Below are positions 52,793-61,327 of a stretch of DNA of 64,000 nt, piece after piece; the stretch's first letter is position 1; every line of letters starts with the position of its first letter. A model generated the notes under the pieces. That model was not told the DNA's origin, searched no databases, and worked only from the letters and a program-made list of their open reading frames with translations. Made by a program: the position numbers and the translations under genes. The stretch comes from JAXGPX01 sp040766745 (lineage in GTDB: Bacteria; Bacillota; Sulfobacillia; Fermentithermobacillales; Fermentithermobacillaceae): NCBI GenBank assembly GCA_040766745.1, contig JAXGPX010000001.1, positions 496,001 through 560,000 on the forward strand, written 5' to 3'.

Positions 52793-53977
52793 CTATCCCC
52801 ATTGAGTCGGCTGAACATTCCCCGCCTGGCCCTGCATCCAGCTTGGCTGTCCTCCCCAACGCGTCCAATTGGCAAGGCTGCTCGGGCCCATTCCGCTTTG
52901 GCCCTCACCTGTCTGCGTGCCAGTCCATTGTGGGGTTTGGCTGTAAGTAGGCTGCCACCCGGTTCCTGCTTGGTATGATTGTGGCTGTGACTGCCACCCA
53001 CCTACATTATGGCCGTGTAGAGCACTTGACGAGAAACCTCCGCTGTATCCGATTCCTTGAGTACCCAGCATTCCCTGGCTCCCGGAAATTCCGCCTGAAA
53101 TGCCTCCTGTACCACCGCCCTGCATCCAGCTTGGCTGTCCTCCCCAACGTGTCCATTGAGCAAGGCTGCTTGGGCCCATTCCGCTCTGGCCCTCGCCTGT
53201 CTGTGTGCCAGTCCACTGTGGAGTTTGGCTGTAAGTAGGCTGCCATCCTGTTCCTACTTGGAAGGGCTGTGACTGCCATCCGCTTACATTTTGGCTTTGT
53301 GATGTTCCTGTTCCGAAACCGCCGTACCCTCCACCTGAGTAGCCACCGGTTCCGGTTTGCATCCAGCTTGGCTGTCCTCCCCAACGTGTCCATTGAGCAA
53401 GGCTGCTTGGGCCCATCCCGCTCTGGCCCTCGCCTGTCTGTGTGCCAGTCCACTGTGGGGTTTGGCTGTAAGTAGGCTGCCACCCTGTTCCTGTTTGGAA
53501 TGACTGGGGCTGTGATTGCCACCCGGCACCTTGCTGGCCTGCCTGTGCCTGCCAGCTAGTTCCGGATTGCTGTAGGTTTGACGGCATTTGGCTTGACTGG
53601 GTAGACTGCCCGTATAAATTCTGGCCGCTAATCACTGTGCTTCTGCCTCCTGTCGTTGCTGTTTCGTCAGACATTGATGAGATAATCTGTCGTGACTCTT
53701 GAGCCGCATTCTTGAGATCGTTTACCGATTGAGCATCTGCTTGCCTTGGTTTATACCAACCTTTGGCATTCAGGTAGTCAAATATCTGTTTGGCTTCTGT
53801 TTGAGTATCATTGTGCACTTGCTGAAACGTACTTCTCAATTCCGGGTTCATTGATTCCAAAATAGCAGGGGCATAGTAGTAGTTTGAAAGGTACTTCTGA
53901 CTTGTCAATATGTCTTCAGCGATTGTTCTGTCTGTAAGGGCGCCCTGCTCATTGGTGTTTCCAAATACCCTCGACAT
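52793..53977 (-). CDS. CotF-like spore coat protein with Trp/Gln-rich repeats
   Basis: 394 residues. The N-terminal 1-100 is a CotF-type ferritin-like domain (LTDRTIAEDILTSQKYLSNYYY, AKQIFDYLNAKGWYKP). Residues 120-394 are low complexity, rich in Gly, Gln, Trp, Thr and Ser, and include three near-identical copies of a 54-56-residue unit (152-207, 233-286, 327-382). Such sequence suggests an insoluble structural layer on the spore surface (inference). ATG 53977 has GGGGG eight bases upstream. It follows a small ferritin-like gene 23 bases away. Confidence 0.9.
   Translation of the reverse strand: MSRVFGNTNEQGALTDRTIAEDILTSQKYLSNYYYAPAILESMNPELRSTFQQVHNDTQTEAKQIFDYLNAKGWYKPRQADAQSVNDLKNAAQESRQIISSMSDETATTGGRSTVISGQNLYGQSTQSSQMPSNLQQSGTSWQAQAGQQGAGWQSQPQSFQTGTGWQPTYSQTPQWTGTQTGEGQSGMGPSSLAQWTRWGGQPSWMQTGTGGYSGGGYGGFGTGTSQSQNVSGWQSQPFQVGTGWQPTYSQTPQWTGTQTGEGQSGMGPSSLAQWTRWGGQPSWMQGGGTGGISGGISGSQGMLGTQGIGYSGGFSSSALHGHNVGGWQSQPQSYQAGTGWQPTYSQTPQWTGTQTGEGQSGMGPSSLANWTRWGGQPSWMQGQAGNVQPTQWG
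52832..52999 (-). repeat. Coat-protein repeat, copy 3
   Basis: Encodes residues 327-382 of the CotF-like protein, 56 codons. Same unit as copies 1 and 2 with GTGWQPTYSQTPQWTGTQTG and WTRWGGQPSWMQ. Confidence 0.95.
53120..53281 (-). repeat. Coat-protein repeat, copy 2
   Basis: Encodes residues 233-286, 54 codons, two shorter than the others (QPFQV in place of QPQSFQT). Confidence 0.95.
53357..53524 (-). repeat. Coat-protein repeat, copy 1
   Basis: Encodes residues 152-207, 56 codons. DNA identity among the three copies is high, which suggests recent duplication or gene conversion. Confidence 0.95.
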
Positions 53978-54000
53978 ATGATCTTACCCCCTTCCGAAGG

Positions 54001-54183
54001 CTAACTTATGTGGCCTGTCAGCATTTCCACGTGCTGTTGGCACGTCCTCTGGAGATCTATGACCAGCCGGCGCAGCTCAGGATCCTGTACATGACTGAGG
54101 TAGTTGGCCAGTTTCTGACACATCAGTGTTTCGCCCTTGATCGCTTCTCCGAGATACCAGCTTTCGGTCTGCGTAAGCGCCAA
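54001..54183 (-). CDS. Small spore-coat-associated helical protein
   Basis: 60 residues: LTQTESWYLGEAIKGETLMCQKLANYLSH, then PELRRLVIDLQRTCQQHVEML. Two amphipathic helices like half of the CotF ferritin-like fold. It starts with TTG 54183, preceded by GGAGGTG. It is upstream of the CotF-like gene with 23 bases between, so the two are expressed together. Similar small proteins accompany CotF paralogues in clostridia. Function as coat component is inferred. Confidence 0.8.
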   Translation of the reverse strand: MALTQTESWYLGEAIKGETLMCQKLANYLSHVQDPELRRLVIDLQRTCQQHVEMLTGHIS

Positions 54184-54209
54184 AAGCCTTCACCTCCTTT
54201 CAGCCACCG

Positions 54210-54217
54210 TAAGTATG
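54210..54217 (-). promoter_or_regulatory. Possible sporulation-sigma -10 of the coat operon
   Basis: CATACTTA on the minus strand matches the CATAnnnTA -10 of mother-cell sigma-E/K promoters, 27 bases before the small coat gene. A matching -35 was not convincing. Confidence 0.35.
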
Positions 54218-54264
54218 ATTCCTCGCTATAGTTCCCGGTATTCGCCGCTGCCCGAACCACGACT

Positions 54265-55665
54265 TTACATTGTCAATGACCCTGTGTCGTCTATTACCAT
54301 CTTGAGAACCATTTCTTCCTTGCCTGTCATAGCATTGACATAGATAAGGTAAGTATCATTCTGATGCATGACCTGAAATTCCCAGGCCATGATCTCTCGG
54401 GCAGACACCATAGGGATCACAGTCAACCTGGGGCTGCCCGTGACCTTAAGGTCAGGTTTGAGGGTCTTTCGTGCTTCTTCAATCGAGACCATTGGCTCTT
54501 TGAACTCGCGTGGGCCATGGTTAGTCAGGTAAGCAGTCTGGTCAAACCCAATAATGTTTCCTTTATCCAGTGCCACTTCAACCTTAACCAGGTCAGGATA
54601 CAGGACTACCGGCACAGGCCTGGAACCGGCCATGATATCGGTTGTTGCAGCAAAAGCAAACACTATTCGGTCAGAAGGAGTTCCGGCCTTCCTCCAACCG
54701 GTCTCTATGAGAGACTCCATACCTTTTGAAGCCAGGAACTGTTTGGCAGACTTCCTTGCAGTTTCCACATCCAGATTGCCTGCAGCTCTGGGCCCTTGAT
54801 CCATGGCCCATAACACGGCGCCTCCCGCCTTGGCAGTTGAAGCTGCCACTTCACTGCCGTCTGCCCTCTTCCCGGTAATTAAGAAAGCAGGTATGGCTCC
54901 CTCGATGTTCTCAACACGGACTGATTCATACTGTTCTCCTGGGTGGAGAAAACCAAGTGCTATAGCTTTTGCTTTGTCATCAGAGATCTGAGGGCCGGGG
55001 GTCGCCAGGGATTTAGTTGCCAGGCTCCGATCGGAAAACGGGCCGTCATACGCAGGAGAAGGAACACTTTGAATGAGGCTGTCAATTTCAGAAAATCCCC
55101 TGAGCCAGGTTTCATCACTGGAGGCTGCCGAGAGAAACAGGTTGCTAATTCCAAGTACTGAGAATCTTATTCCTGTCCTGGGGCTCCCTGCGGCAGCTGC
55201 ACTGGCACCGGTTTCTGCAAGGGCCCTGGCAAGGTCCTTCACAGATGTCTCAAGCCTGGCTAGTTCTTGCCATTCTGATTGAGCCACAGCATCGCCCCTT
55301 GCAAGTTTCTGTGACAACACCATGCAATAGTCTCCTACCTGAGCTATGAACTTCTGCATTCCGGACATATCTACAGTAGTCATTCCAATAAGCGATATGT
55401 TTTCTTGGGCCGCCTGGGAATGCGACCAGCATGCCGTCAGAAACGAGCTTTGCTGTGCAAGAGTGGACGAGACCCTCGCTTTGGCAAGGCCACCTTCAAT
55501 GTTTTCAACGTGGGAAATCAGGTTGAATATGGCTCGCTGCCTTGCAGCTTCAGCACGTAGTGAAAGCTGCCTGGCATGCCTATACTGGGCTAATCCAAAA
55601 ACCAGAGCCAGAATGGCAAATACGGTGACTGCCCAAAACACCGTCTTATCCTGTCTCCACCGCAT
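54265..55665 (-). CDS. ypeB: Germination protein YpeB
   Basis: 466 residues with an N-terminal membrane anchor (VFWAVTVFAILALVFGLAQY), a helical ectodomain, and three C-terminal PepSY-type repeats (about 230-460). YpeB is needed to keep the cortex-lytic enzyme SleB in the spore. It is directly downstream of sleB (34 bases), the standard pairing. ATG 55665 after AAGGGG. Confidence 0.93.
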   Translation of the reverse strand: MRWRQDKTVFWAVTVFAILALVFGLAQYRHARQLSLRAEAARQRAIFNLISHVENIEGGLAKARVSSTLAQQSSFLTACWSHSQAAQENISLIGMTTVDMSGMQKFIAQVGDYCMVLSQKLARGDAVAQSEWQELARLETSVKDLARALAETGASAAAAGSPRTGIRFSVLGISNLFLSAASSDETWLRGFSEIDSLIQSVPSPAYDGPFSDRSLATKSLATPGPQISDDKAKAIALGFLHPGEQYESVRVENIEGAIPAFLITGKRADGSEVAASTAKAGGAVLWAMDQGPRAAGNLDVETARKSAKQFLASKGMESLIETGWRKAGTPSDRIVFAFAATTDIMAGSRPVPVVLYPDLVKVEVALDKGNIIGFDQTAYLTNHGPREFKEPMVSIEEARKTLKPDLKVTGSPRLTVIPMVSAREIMAWEFQVMHQNDTYLIYVNAMTGKEEMVLKMVIDDTGSLTM

Positions 55666-55699
55666 GATAAATACCCCTTTCCTTACAGAGTCTTAAGAT

Positions 55700-56197
55700 C
55701 TATCTGGCAAAGACGTGAGCCCCTATTTGGACTATGATGGATCTGGACCATATCCACGGGCTGACAGGTTTAGAGGGATTCCAGAAGAACAGTGCTCCGT
55801 AAGTAGGATCCCATCCGTTTAGAGCCAGTTCGGCGGCTCTTACTTCTTGCTCCGAGGGCTGCCTTGTCCATATGAGTCCGTTCTCAACTGATTCAAATGC
55901 CCAGGGATCATATACAACGCCTGAAACTGTGTTTGGAAATTCGGGGCTCCTTACTCTATTGAGGATGACAGCCCCTACGCCTACCTGGCCGGCAAGTGGC
56001 TCACCTGTGGCTTCCCCCATAATCAGCCGTGAAAGAAGGTTAACTTCATCCCACCAACCCTGGGGGGCAGCCAACGTCCAGGGAGGTGCCGCAAGGCACT
56101 CTGGCGTATCAGCTCTTAAGACTGTGCTAACCAAAACTGATAAGGCTAGAACTGCGGTAATAGAGAGGTACTTTACGAAAACATTCTTTGCTGACAT
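55700..56197 (-). CDS. sleB: Spore cortex-lytic enzyme SleB-like
   Basis: 165 residues, with signal peptide (VKYLSITAVLALSVLVSTVL) and a hydrolase-2 (SleB/CwlJ) domain: catalytic Glu62 in LLSRLIMGEATGEPLAGQ, VGAVILNRV, GLIWTRQPSEQE, FFWNPSKP. It degrades cortex peptidoglycan during germination. The N-terminal peptidoglycan-binding domain of Bacillus SleB is absent, so targeting may rest on YpeB. ATG 56197, AAGGG upstream. Confidence 0.93.
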   Translation of the reverse strand: MSAKNVFVKYLSITAVLALSVLVSTVLRADTPECLAAPPWTLAAPQGWWDEVNLLSRLIMGEATGEPLAGQVGVGAVILNRVRSPEFPNTVSGVVYDPWAFESVENGLIWTRQPSEQEVRAAELALNGWDPTYGALFFWNPSKPVSPWIWSRSIIVQIGAHVFAR

Positions 56198-56283
56198 TTC
56201 TATCCCTTCCCGGTGATCTCTCAGATTGTTACTCTTAGAGTTCCTGAGAAGGCAGCCAAATTATTCAGAACCAGTGTGGAGTA

Positions 56284-57324
56284 TCAGTTGCCCTGGTACA
56301 AAGCAACATTCCTATAATGTTCAGTGAGGGTTCGGGAAAAGGCATGGGTTCCATCGTTCTTAGAGACAAAATACAGATAATTGACATTGGCAGGGTTGAG
56401 TACTGCCTCTAACGAAGACTTACCGAAATTGGCTATGGGACCTGGAGGCAGCCCTTGATACTTGTAGGTGTTAAACGGTGAATCAACCTCAAGGTCCTTC
56501 CAAAGCAGTGTACCGTTAAATCTCCCCAGGGCATACAGGACAGTAGGATCAGCATCGAGTTTCATACCAATCTTTGTTCTGTTAATGTAGACTGCTGCTA
56601 TTACAGGCCTCTCTTCATCCACCATGGCCTCTTTCTCAACGAGCGAGGCCAAAATGGAAACCTGGTGGACAGAAAACCCCTGGCCTTGTGCTTTATCTCT
56701 GAGCTCCTTGGTAAAAACCTGGGAAAACCGTTTCAGCATCATAGAAACAAGGTCTTCTTCAGAAATACCTTTGCGTATGCTGTAGGTATCAGGAAAAAGG
56801 TATCCTTCGACCGGATATCTGGTTTCTTCTAATTCACCGGGAGATACATAGGAAGCAACTAGTTCTGGGTTTCTGGCAATCTCTAAGAACCTTTCCCTAT
56901 CCCCAAAGCCCCTTTCTTCTATCAGTGAAGCTATTTCTTCGACACAGAGGCCTTCGCGGACCGTAAGGGTATAGTACACGACCCTGCCCTCAACAAGGCT
57001 TTCGATTGCGTCCCAGACAAATATTCCTGATTCAAAGCGGTATTCACCAGCCTGCATTCTACCGTCGGCCTTAAGGGTACGGGATACTATTCGAAATAGC
57101 AACGGGCTCCTGATTATCCCTTTCTCATGCAGCATTGCGGCGATTTCTCTGGTTGAGTCACCTGGGAAAACCTCGACAGAGACCGGATCAGAATCCTTGG
57201 GAAGAGGGCACGAACTCCAGTACGCAAATAGAGAAAGCCCAATAAGGCATAGCAACATAACCAGTCCTACTGCTAAGCCTTTTAACAGTGATTTTCCTTT
57301 GTGCCGTCTTCCCCCGGAGTTCAC
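56284..57324 (-). CDS. mltG: Endolytic transglycosylase MltG
   Basis: 346 residues. One N-terminal membrane helix (about 15-35), a LysM-like domain, and the YceG core with catalytic Glu230 in ILASLVEKEA and DADPTVLYAL, PFNTYKYQGLPPGPI. It cleaves nascent glycan strands to set their length. GTG 57324 has a weak site. It lies downstream of the DUF1292 gene, as commonly seen. Confidence 0.93.
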   Translation of the reverse strand: MNSGGRRHKGKSLLKGLAVGLVMLLCLIGLSLFAYWSSCPLPKDSDPVSVEVFPGDSTREIAAMLHEKGIIRSPLLFRIVSRTLKADGRMQAGEYRFESGIFVWDAIESLVEGRVVYYTLTVREGLCVEEIASLIEERGFGDRERFLEIARNPELVASYVSPGELEETRYPVEGYLFPDTYSIRKGISEEDLVSMMLKRFSQVFTKELRDKAQGQGFSVHQVSILASLVEKEAMVDEERPVIAAVYINRTKIGMKLDADPTVLYALGRFNGTLLWKDLEVDSPFNTYKYQGLPPGPIANFGKSSLEAVLNPANVNYLYFVSKNDGTHAFSRTLTEHYRNVALYQGN

Positions 57325-57355
57325 TTTTTATCTCATGCCTTTGCAGGGCAGCTCC

Positions 57356-57760
57356 TTAAGCCTCGGGCTCCCCTTCATTATCGTCCTCTTCGTCATCGTC
57401 CTCGAGTTCGATTTCGTACTCTCCAAGACTGTCTTCTATGTCAATATCTTCAAATGCCCGAAGAACATCTTCCCATTCATCATCGTTGTCTATGGTGACC
57501 AAGGTGGTTTCGCCTTCTTCTAATGTCTCAACGCGCAAGATGACGATTTCGGGTTCAGGGTTGGAATCGTTGCCTAAAGGCATAAGGACTACGTACTGCC
57601 TGTCTTGGACAAACAGGTCATCGACAAGGATCCTAAACGCCTCTTCATTTCCTTCTTCGTCGGTAAGCACAACCATATCGTCGTAAAGCAGTTCTTCTTC
57701 GTCAGGCATTTGACTATTCTTTTTGTCATCTCGATTATTCATGTTCTCACTACCCTTCAT
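57356..57760 (-). CDS. DUF1292 (YrzB-like) acidic protein
   Basis: 134 residues, strongly acidic (runs of Asp/Glu at the C-terminus). The DUF1292 core is VLTDEEGNEEAFRILVDD and YVVLMPLGND. Function unknown; normally next to ruvX and ireB. ATG 57760 overlaps the ruvX stop (ATGA); a second ATG at 57742 is also possible. Confidence 0.85.
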   Translation of the reverse strand: MKGSENMNNRDDKKNSQMPDEEELLYDDMVVLTDEEGNEEAFRILVDDLFVQDRQYVVLMPLGNDSNPEPEIVILRVETLEEGETTLVTIDNDDEWEDVLRAFEDIDIEDSLGEYEIELEDDDEEDDNEGEPEA

Positions 57761-58212
57761 CCCTGCTTAGTGTTGGCCACCACGCGCAGGTAGTTTTCGA
57801 GAATCAATACAGAAGCTGCTTGGTCTATAGTCAGTCTTCTTCTTTTTCTCGACAATCCCAAGCCTATCATTTCTCGCTCGGCTTGAGAAGTAGTTAACCG
57901 CTCATCCCAAAGTATAACTGGTAAGCCGCTCCTGGCCTGAAGTTTTCTGGCAAACCGGATAGATCGTCTTGCAGATTCTCCAAGAGTTCCATCCATGTTC
58001 TTAGGAATTCCAACAACGAACCCAGAGGCTTTTTTGTCACGGCCTAGGTCAATTAGGTCCTCAAGAACCTGTGATTGATTGCTGTAAGGTATCATAGCCA
58101 AAGGGTGGGCGAAAATACCCAAATCGTCGCTAATTGATGTACCTACTCGTTTCAATCCCAGGTCTACCCCGATTAGTTTTCCTGTTGCCGTACTGTTTGA
58201 CCCTGATTCCAG
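57757..58212 (-). CDS. ruvX: Putative Holliday junction resolvase RuvX (YqgF)
   Basis: RNase H-like fold, involved in pre-16S rRNA maturation. GIPKNMDGTLGESAR and VILWDERLTTSQAEREM are the family motifs. The first strand with the catalytic Asp, KLIGVDLGLKRVGTSISDD, is in frame upstream of the first standard start (TTG 58155), which by itself would cut off that Asp. The frame is open to a stop at 58221-58219, with no ATG/GTG/TTG. I place the start at CTG 58212, after GGTGGTGA; other rare starts (ATC, ACG) are possible. About 151 residues. Confidence 0.82.
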   Translation of the reverse strand: MESGSNSTATGKLIGVDLGLKRVGTSISDDLGIFAHPLAMIPYSNQSQVLEDLIDLGRDKKASGFVVGIPKNMDGTLGESARRSIRFARKLQARSGLPVILWDERLTTSQAEREMIGLGLSRKRRRLTIDQAASVLILENYLRVVANTKQG

Positions 58213-58233
58213 AGAGCTTCACCACCGTTTCTC

Positions 58234-59184
58234 CTAAATTACCTTGAGGCAAAAATATCTGCATACTCTGGCGCAGTACCCACACAACATGCACCTGGAC
58301 TCATCAACTGTGGCCTTTCCGTTGACAATAGATATGGCAGAAAACCCGCATTTTTCACGGCACCTGCCGCAACCCTGGCACCAGTCTTCAACCACCAAAC
58401 GCTTTTTGGCTCCTTGAATCTCCGACTCCAGTTTTTCCCTTTCTCCACATGAAATATCCGAAGACAGTACCTTGGATGCAAATTCAAGTTCGGCCTTGTT
58501 TTTTGCTCCAACGCATACGCTGTCTTTATGTGGAAACTCTCTAACATACCTAAGCGCATCATAGGCTCGCCGGTATAAATGCCCTCCGCCAAGAGCTTTC
58601 ATGATATATATTCCCTTACCCATATATCGTGCAAATGCAAGGGCTTGTTCCATATCTTCCCTAGACCCATCGGCTATTCCTAGGCCATCTATGTTCAAAA
58701 TGGCGAAAATCACATCTACTTCAGGCAGCAAGGAAGCTGATCTTACACACGCCACATGGTGTGTGGAAACCGATACAGCATCAATTAGCCCTTTCTCTCG
58801 AGACTCTGCCAGATACTCAAGAGCTTGCCTGTGGCCCTTCAGCGTAAGCCCTGACTCTTGTTCATGGAGGCCAAACACCTCAACCCTGTCCCTGCCCATT
58901 CCCTGTCTGGCCATTTCAAGGCTTCGAACCATCTCGTCCCTGGAAACTGCATAACTTCTTGAGGATATTACAACGTTTTCTTCTTTGCTCAAGCAGCGCA
59001 GTTGTGGATACACTCCATAAAACTCGCTGGTATCAAAGAAATTGACGCCCAGGGCCAAGGCATCTCTTATCAAAGATTGACTCTGTAATAAAGAGAGGTT
59101 GTACTGGGCCGGCCCAACGATCAGAGAACCAAAACAAAGGGCCGAAACTTTGAGATGTGTCTTTCCCAACAAAGAGTATTTCAA
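58234..59184 (-). CDS. Aldo/keto reductase with two [4Fe-4S] clusters
   Basis: 316 residues. TIM-barrel reductase with FFDTSEFYG (catalytic Asp/Tyr) and KALGGG, then a C-terminal ferredoxin domain: CQGCGRCREKC and CMLCGYCARVC, each four Cys. Fusion of AKR with two clusters occurs in anaerobes and suggests electron transfer to or from ferredoxin; the carbonyl substrate is unknown. TTG 59184 start. Sits between ruvX and the FBP gene, not in the usual ireB-ruvX pairing. Confidence 0.88.
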   Translation of the reverse strand: MKYSLLGKTHLKVSALCFGSLIVGPAQYNLSLLQSQSLIRDALALGVNFFDTSEFYGVYPQLRCLSKEENVVISSRSYAVSRDEMVRSLEMARQGMGRDRVEVFGLHEQESGLTLKGHRQALEYLAESREKGLIDAVSVSTHHVACVRSASLLPEVDVIFAILNIDGLGIADGSREDMEQALAFARYMGKGIYIMKALGGGHLYRRAYDALRYVREFPHKDSVCVGAKNKAELEFASKVLSSDISCGEREKLESEIQGAKKRLVVEDWCQGCGRCREKCGFSAISIVNGKATVDESRCMLCGYCARVCRYFCLKVI

Positions 59185-59202
59185 AGATTACCACCAACTT
59201 AC

Positions 59203-59232
59203 AAGGGCCCCTGGGAAAGGGGGCCCTTTTTC
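59203..59232. terminator. GC-rich hairpin between FBP and reductase genes
   Basis: AAGGGCCCC (59203-59211) and GGGGCCCTT (59220-59228) form a strong stem. A T run follows on the plus strand, but the neighbouring genes are both on the minus strand, where T content is weak. It could partially terminate fbp transcription. Confidence 0.45.
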
Positions 59233-59250
59233 TTCACGTTTTGTACTGAA

Positions 59251-60348
59251 TTACTTGAGGGGAACAAGCCTCCCTGACAGCTTATTCATGACATGAGGTA
59301 AGGTGGTATATTCCAGTTCTTCAAGCCCAAGCCTGTGAGGCTCAAAGGGCCCCAGAGACCTCATGTAATCAGCTATCTCATTTGCCATTTGCCTTGCCCT
59401 GTCGTAAGCAGGATCTGCAAAGAAATCCTGAGGGCCTACAAGTTTGCCATTACACAACTGGAAACCAAGGCCAACAACACGCGGAGGCCCATCAAACCTG
59501 GTAGGGGTGCTATTCTCTACACTACAAGGCATAAGGGGCCCGTTGTGAGACCCGCGCATCCATCCTGCAACCAGGTGAGGCCTTGAGAAAGGCTCCAAAA
59601 CCTCTCCTACTGCAGGCATCCCACTTTGGCACCTGACAATACAAACTGGATCGTCTTTTCCTACGTACCTGCCGGCCATAAGGTTCAGCCTTTGTGTAGA
59701 TGATGTAGCGGCAATGTCATCCAAGGTTCTGGAAAACACAGACTTAATGCAGTAACGGCCTGGTGCACCAATGAAGACGAGCATGTCATAAATCTCTTCA
59801 GGGCAGTGAAAAATGACTTTCTTATGCTCAATAAGGTCATGAACTTCAAAATCAAACCCTTTGTGCATCTTCGGATCAATTACAAGGCCTGCTGTGTTAA
59901 ATGGGTCTGCAAAAATCTTGTACAACGGCAAATTCCAGGCTCCGGGCTCAGTCTTATCTGCCATGAAAATTACAATGGGTTCAGAAGGCCTTTCTTCGAA
60001 CTCCATTTCCGCAACGCCTGGGCCAAGCCCCTTTATATTTCCTGAGAATGCATCGGACAATAGATCCTGTCCTGCTCCGTAGAGTTTCAGCTTACGGGCT
60101 ACTTCAGTGGCTTTTAGGAATGCATTCCACGCCAGCTCATGGATTTCCTTATTGTCTACCCCGAGCTTGTGAGTCATGATTAGTTCCATGTCGTCACCTA
60201 CGTGGGTAACCAGATAGTCGGTAAGCATTCCGCTTCCATCCTGGGCAAGGCAATTTCTTGCAGCCTCCATGAGATCAGGGTGAACGCTTGAATGGCCGAC
60301 AAAGCCTCCTACGTCTGCCTTAATTACAGAAAGCGTGATTTTGGGCAA
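59251..60348 (-). CDS. fbp: Fructose-1,6-bisphosphate aldolase/phosphatase (archaeal type)
   Basis: 365 residues. Class V FBPase, bifunctional in archaea and deep-branching bacteria, for gluconeogenesis. Family signatures: KADVGGFVGHSSVHP (metal-binding His/Asp), THVGDDMELIMTH, and PMPCSVENSTPTRFDGPPRV region (key part ENSTPTRFDGPPR). It suggests a thermophilic or gluconeogenic anaerobe. TTG 60348 after GGAGGG. Terminates before the reductase gene. Confidence 0.95.
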   Translation of the reverse strand: MPKITLSVIKADVGGFVGHSSVHPDLMEAARNCLAQDGSGMLTDYLVTHVGDDMELIMTHKLGVDNKEIHELAWNAFLKATEVARKLKLYGAGQDLLSDAFSGNIKGLGPGVAEMEFEERPSEPIVIFMADKTEPGAWNLPLYKIFADPFNTAGLVIDPKMHKGFDFEVHDLIEHKKVIFHCPEEIYDMLVFIGAPGRYCIKSVFSRTLDDIAATSSTQRLNLMAGRYVGKDDPVCIVRCQSGMPAVGEVLEPFSRPHLVAGWMRGSHNGPLMPCSVENSTPTRFDGPPRVVGLGFQLCNGKLVGPQDFFADPAYDRARQMANEIADYMRSLGPFEPHRLGLEELEYTTLPHVMNKLSGRLVPLK

Positions 60349-60445
60349 TTAGAATCCCTCCGGCAAGTTAATAGAATTCGTTAAATTACTTTACTTAACA
60401 GGCAAAAACATTCCTTCTTACCAATAGTGATCAGCAACCGTCACT

Positions 60446-60474
60446 GTATTACCATATCATTCTTATAGAGTCAA
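60446..60474 (-). promoter_or_regulatory. Candidate sigma-A promoter of fbp
   Basis: On the minus strand TTGACT (60474-60469), 17 bases, TAATAC (60451-60446) preceded by TGG, an extended -10. It lies about 100 bases before the fbp start. Confidence 0.5.
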
Positions 60475-60515
60475 AGCCAAAACTTTATAGATCTTTTTAG
60501 CCTGCGTTCCAGTCT

Positions 60516-61202
60516 CTACTGCCTCAAATGCCTTCTGCGCCTCAAAATCGAAAGAAGCATTCCAACAACAAAGCCGCCGACATGAGCCCACCAGGCCACA
60601 CCGCCTTGGGCCTGGACTCCAAGGGAAGCAACGCCTGATAGCAAATTTGTGAAGAACCAAAGGAAGAGAAACAGTATTGAAGGCACTTCAACGACAGGTA
60701 AGAAAATCCCGATGGGAATTAATGCAAGAACTCTGGAACGCGGGAAATTGATAAAGTATGCTCCAAGAACTCCTGCTACTGCACCGCTTGCCCCAACTGT
60801 AGGAACCAGTGATCGTGGATCCGAGACTATGTGTGCAACAGACGCAAATACCCCAGATGCAAGATAAAACAGCAGGTACTTGCCGTGGCCCAAAATATCT
60901 TCGACATTATCGCCGAAAATGAACAAGTATAGCATGTTGCCTATGAGGTGTACCCAACCAATATGTATGAATAGAGACGTAAATATCCCGGCTATGCCAC
61001 TTGTCTGAATCAGAGCCTCTTTGGGAAATCCGCCAGGATTGGTGATAACACCAGGGACAACTCCCCACTTAACTATGAACGACTGAAGCATCGGTTCGCT
61101 AAGGGTCAGTTCGAACCCAAACACAAGTATGTTCAGGAGAATTATCGTCCAGTTTACGAAGGGCCGTCCATGGGTTCTTTGAGTATCTCTGATGGGTATC
61201 AT
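60516..61202 (-). CDS. Rhomboid family intramembrane serine protease
   Basis: 228 residues, six membrane helices. Catalytic Ser139 (VGASGAVAGVLGAYF) and His207 (AWWAHVGGFVVG) are present, and HLIGNMLYLFIFG carries the conserved Asn. Cleaves membrane-protein substrates; the natural target is unknown. ATG 61202, GAAGGG upstream. Confidence 0.93.
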   Translation of the reverse strand: MIPIRDTQRTHGRPFVNWTIILLNILVFGFELTLSEPMLQSFIVKWGVVPGVITNPGGFPKEALIQTSGIAGIFTSLFIHIGWVHLIGNMLYLFIFGDNVEDILGHGKYLLFYLASGVFASVAHIVSDPRSLVPTVGASGAVAGVLGAYFINFPRSRVLALIPIGIFLPVVEVPSILFLFLWFFTNLLSGVASLGVQAQGGVAWWAHVGGFVVGMLLSILRRRRHLRQ

Positions 61203-61259
61203 TTAGCATCCCTTCTTGTAGATGGCTGGTACACCAAATGTGCCTTTACCGCTAAACGA

Positions 61260-61288
61260 ATTCTACTGTAGTTTGCTCAGAACCACAA
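61260..61288 (-). promoter_or_regulatory. Candidate promoter of the rhomboid gene
   Basis: On the minus strand TTGTGG (61288-61283), 17 bases, TAGAAT (61265-61260), about 58 bases before the start. Confidence 0.4.
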
Positions 61289-61327
61289 TCCCGGCTGCTG
61301 GAAGATTTCTCCCGAGAATAACACAAT

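Noticed and set aside
53007..53522. 171-residue open frame antiparallel in phase to the coat gene
   Set aside because: It is an alternate frame within the CotF-like repeats; the repetition keeps several frames open. No ribosome site and no sensible protein.
52832..53524. Regular repeats resembling a CRISPR array
   Set aside because: Spacing of about 240 bases and 160-base units within one reading frame; they encode protein repeats.
59203..59232. Terminator of a plus-strand transcript
   Set aside because: The T run is on the plus strand but no plus-strand gene lies upstream; kept only as a hairpin of uncertain strand.
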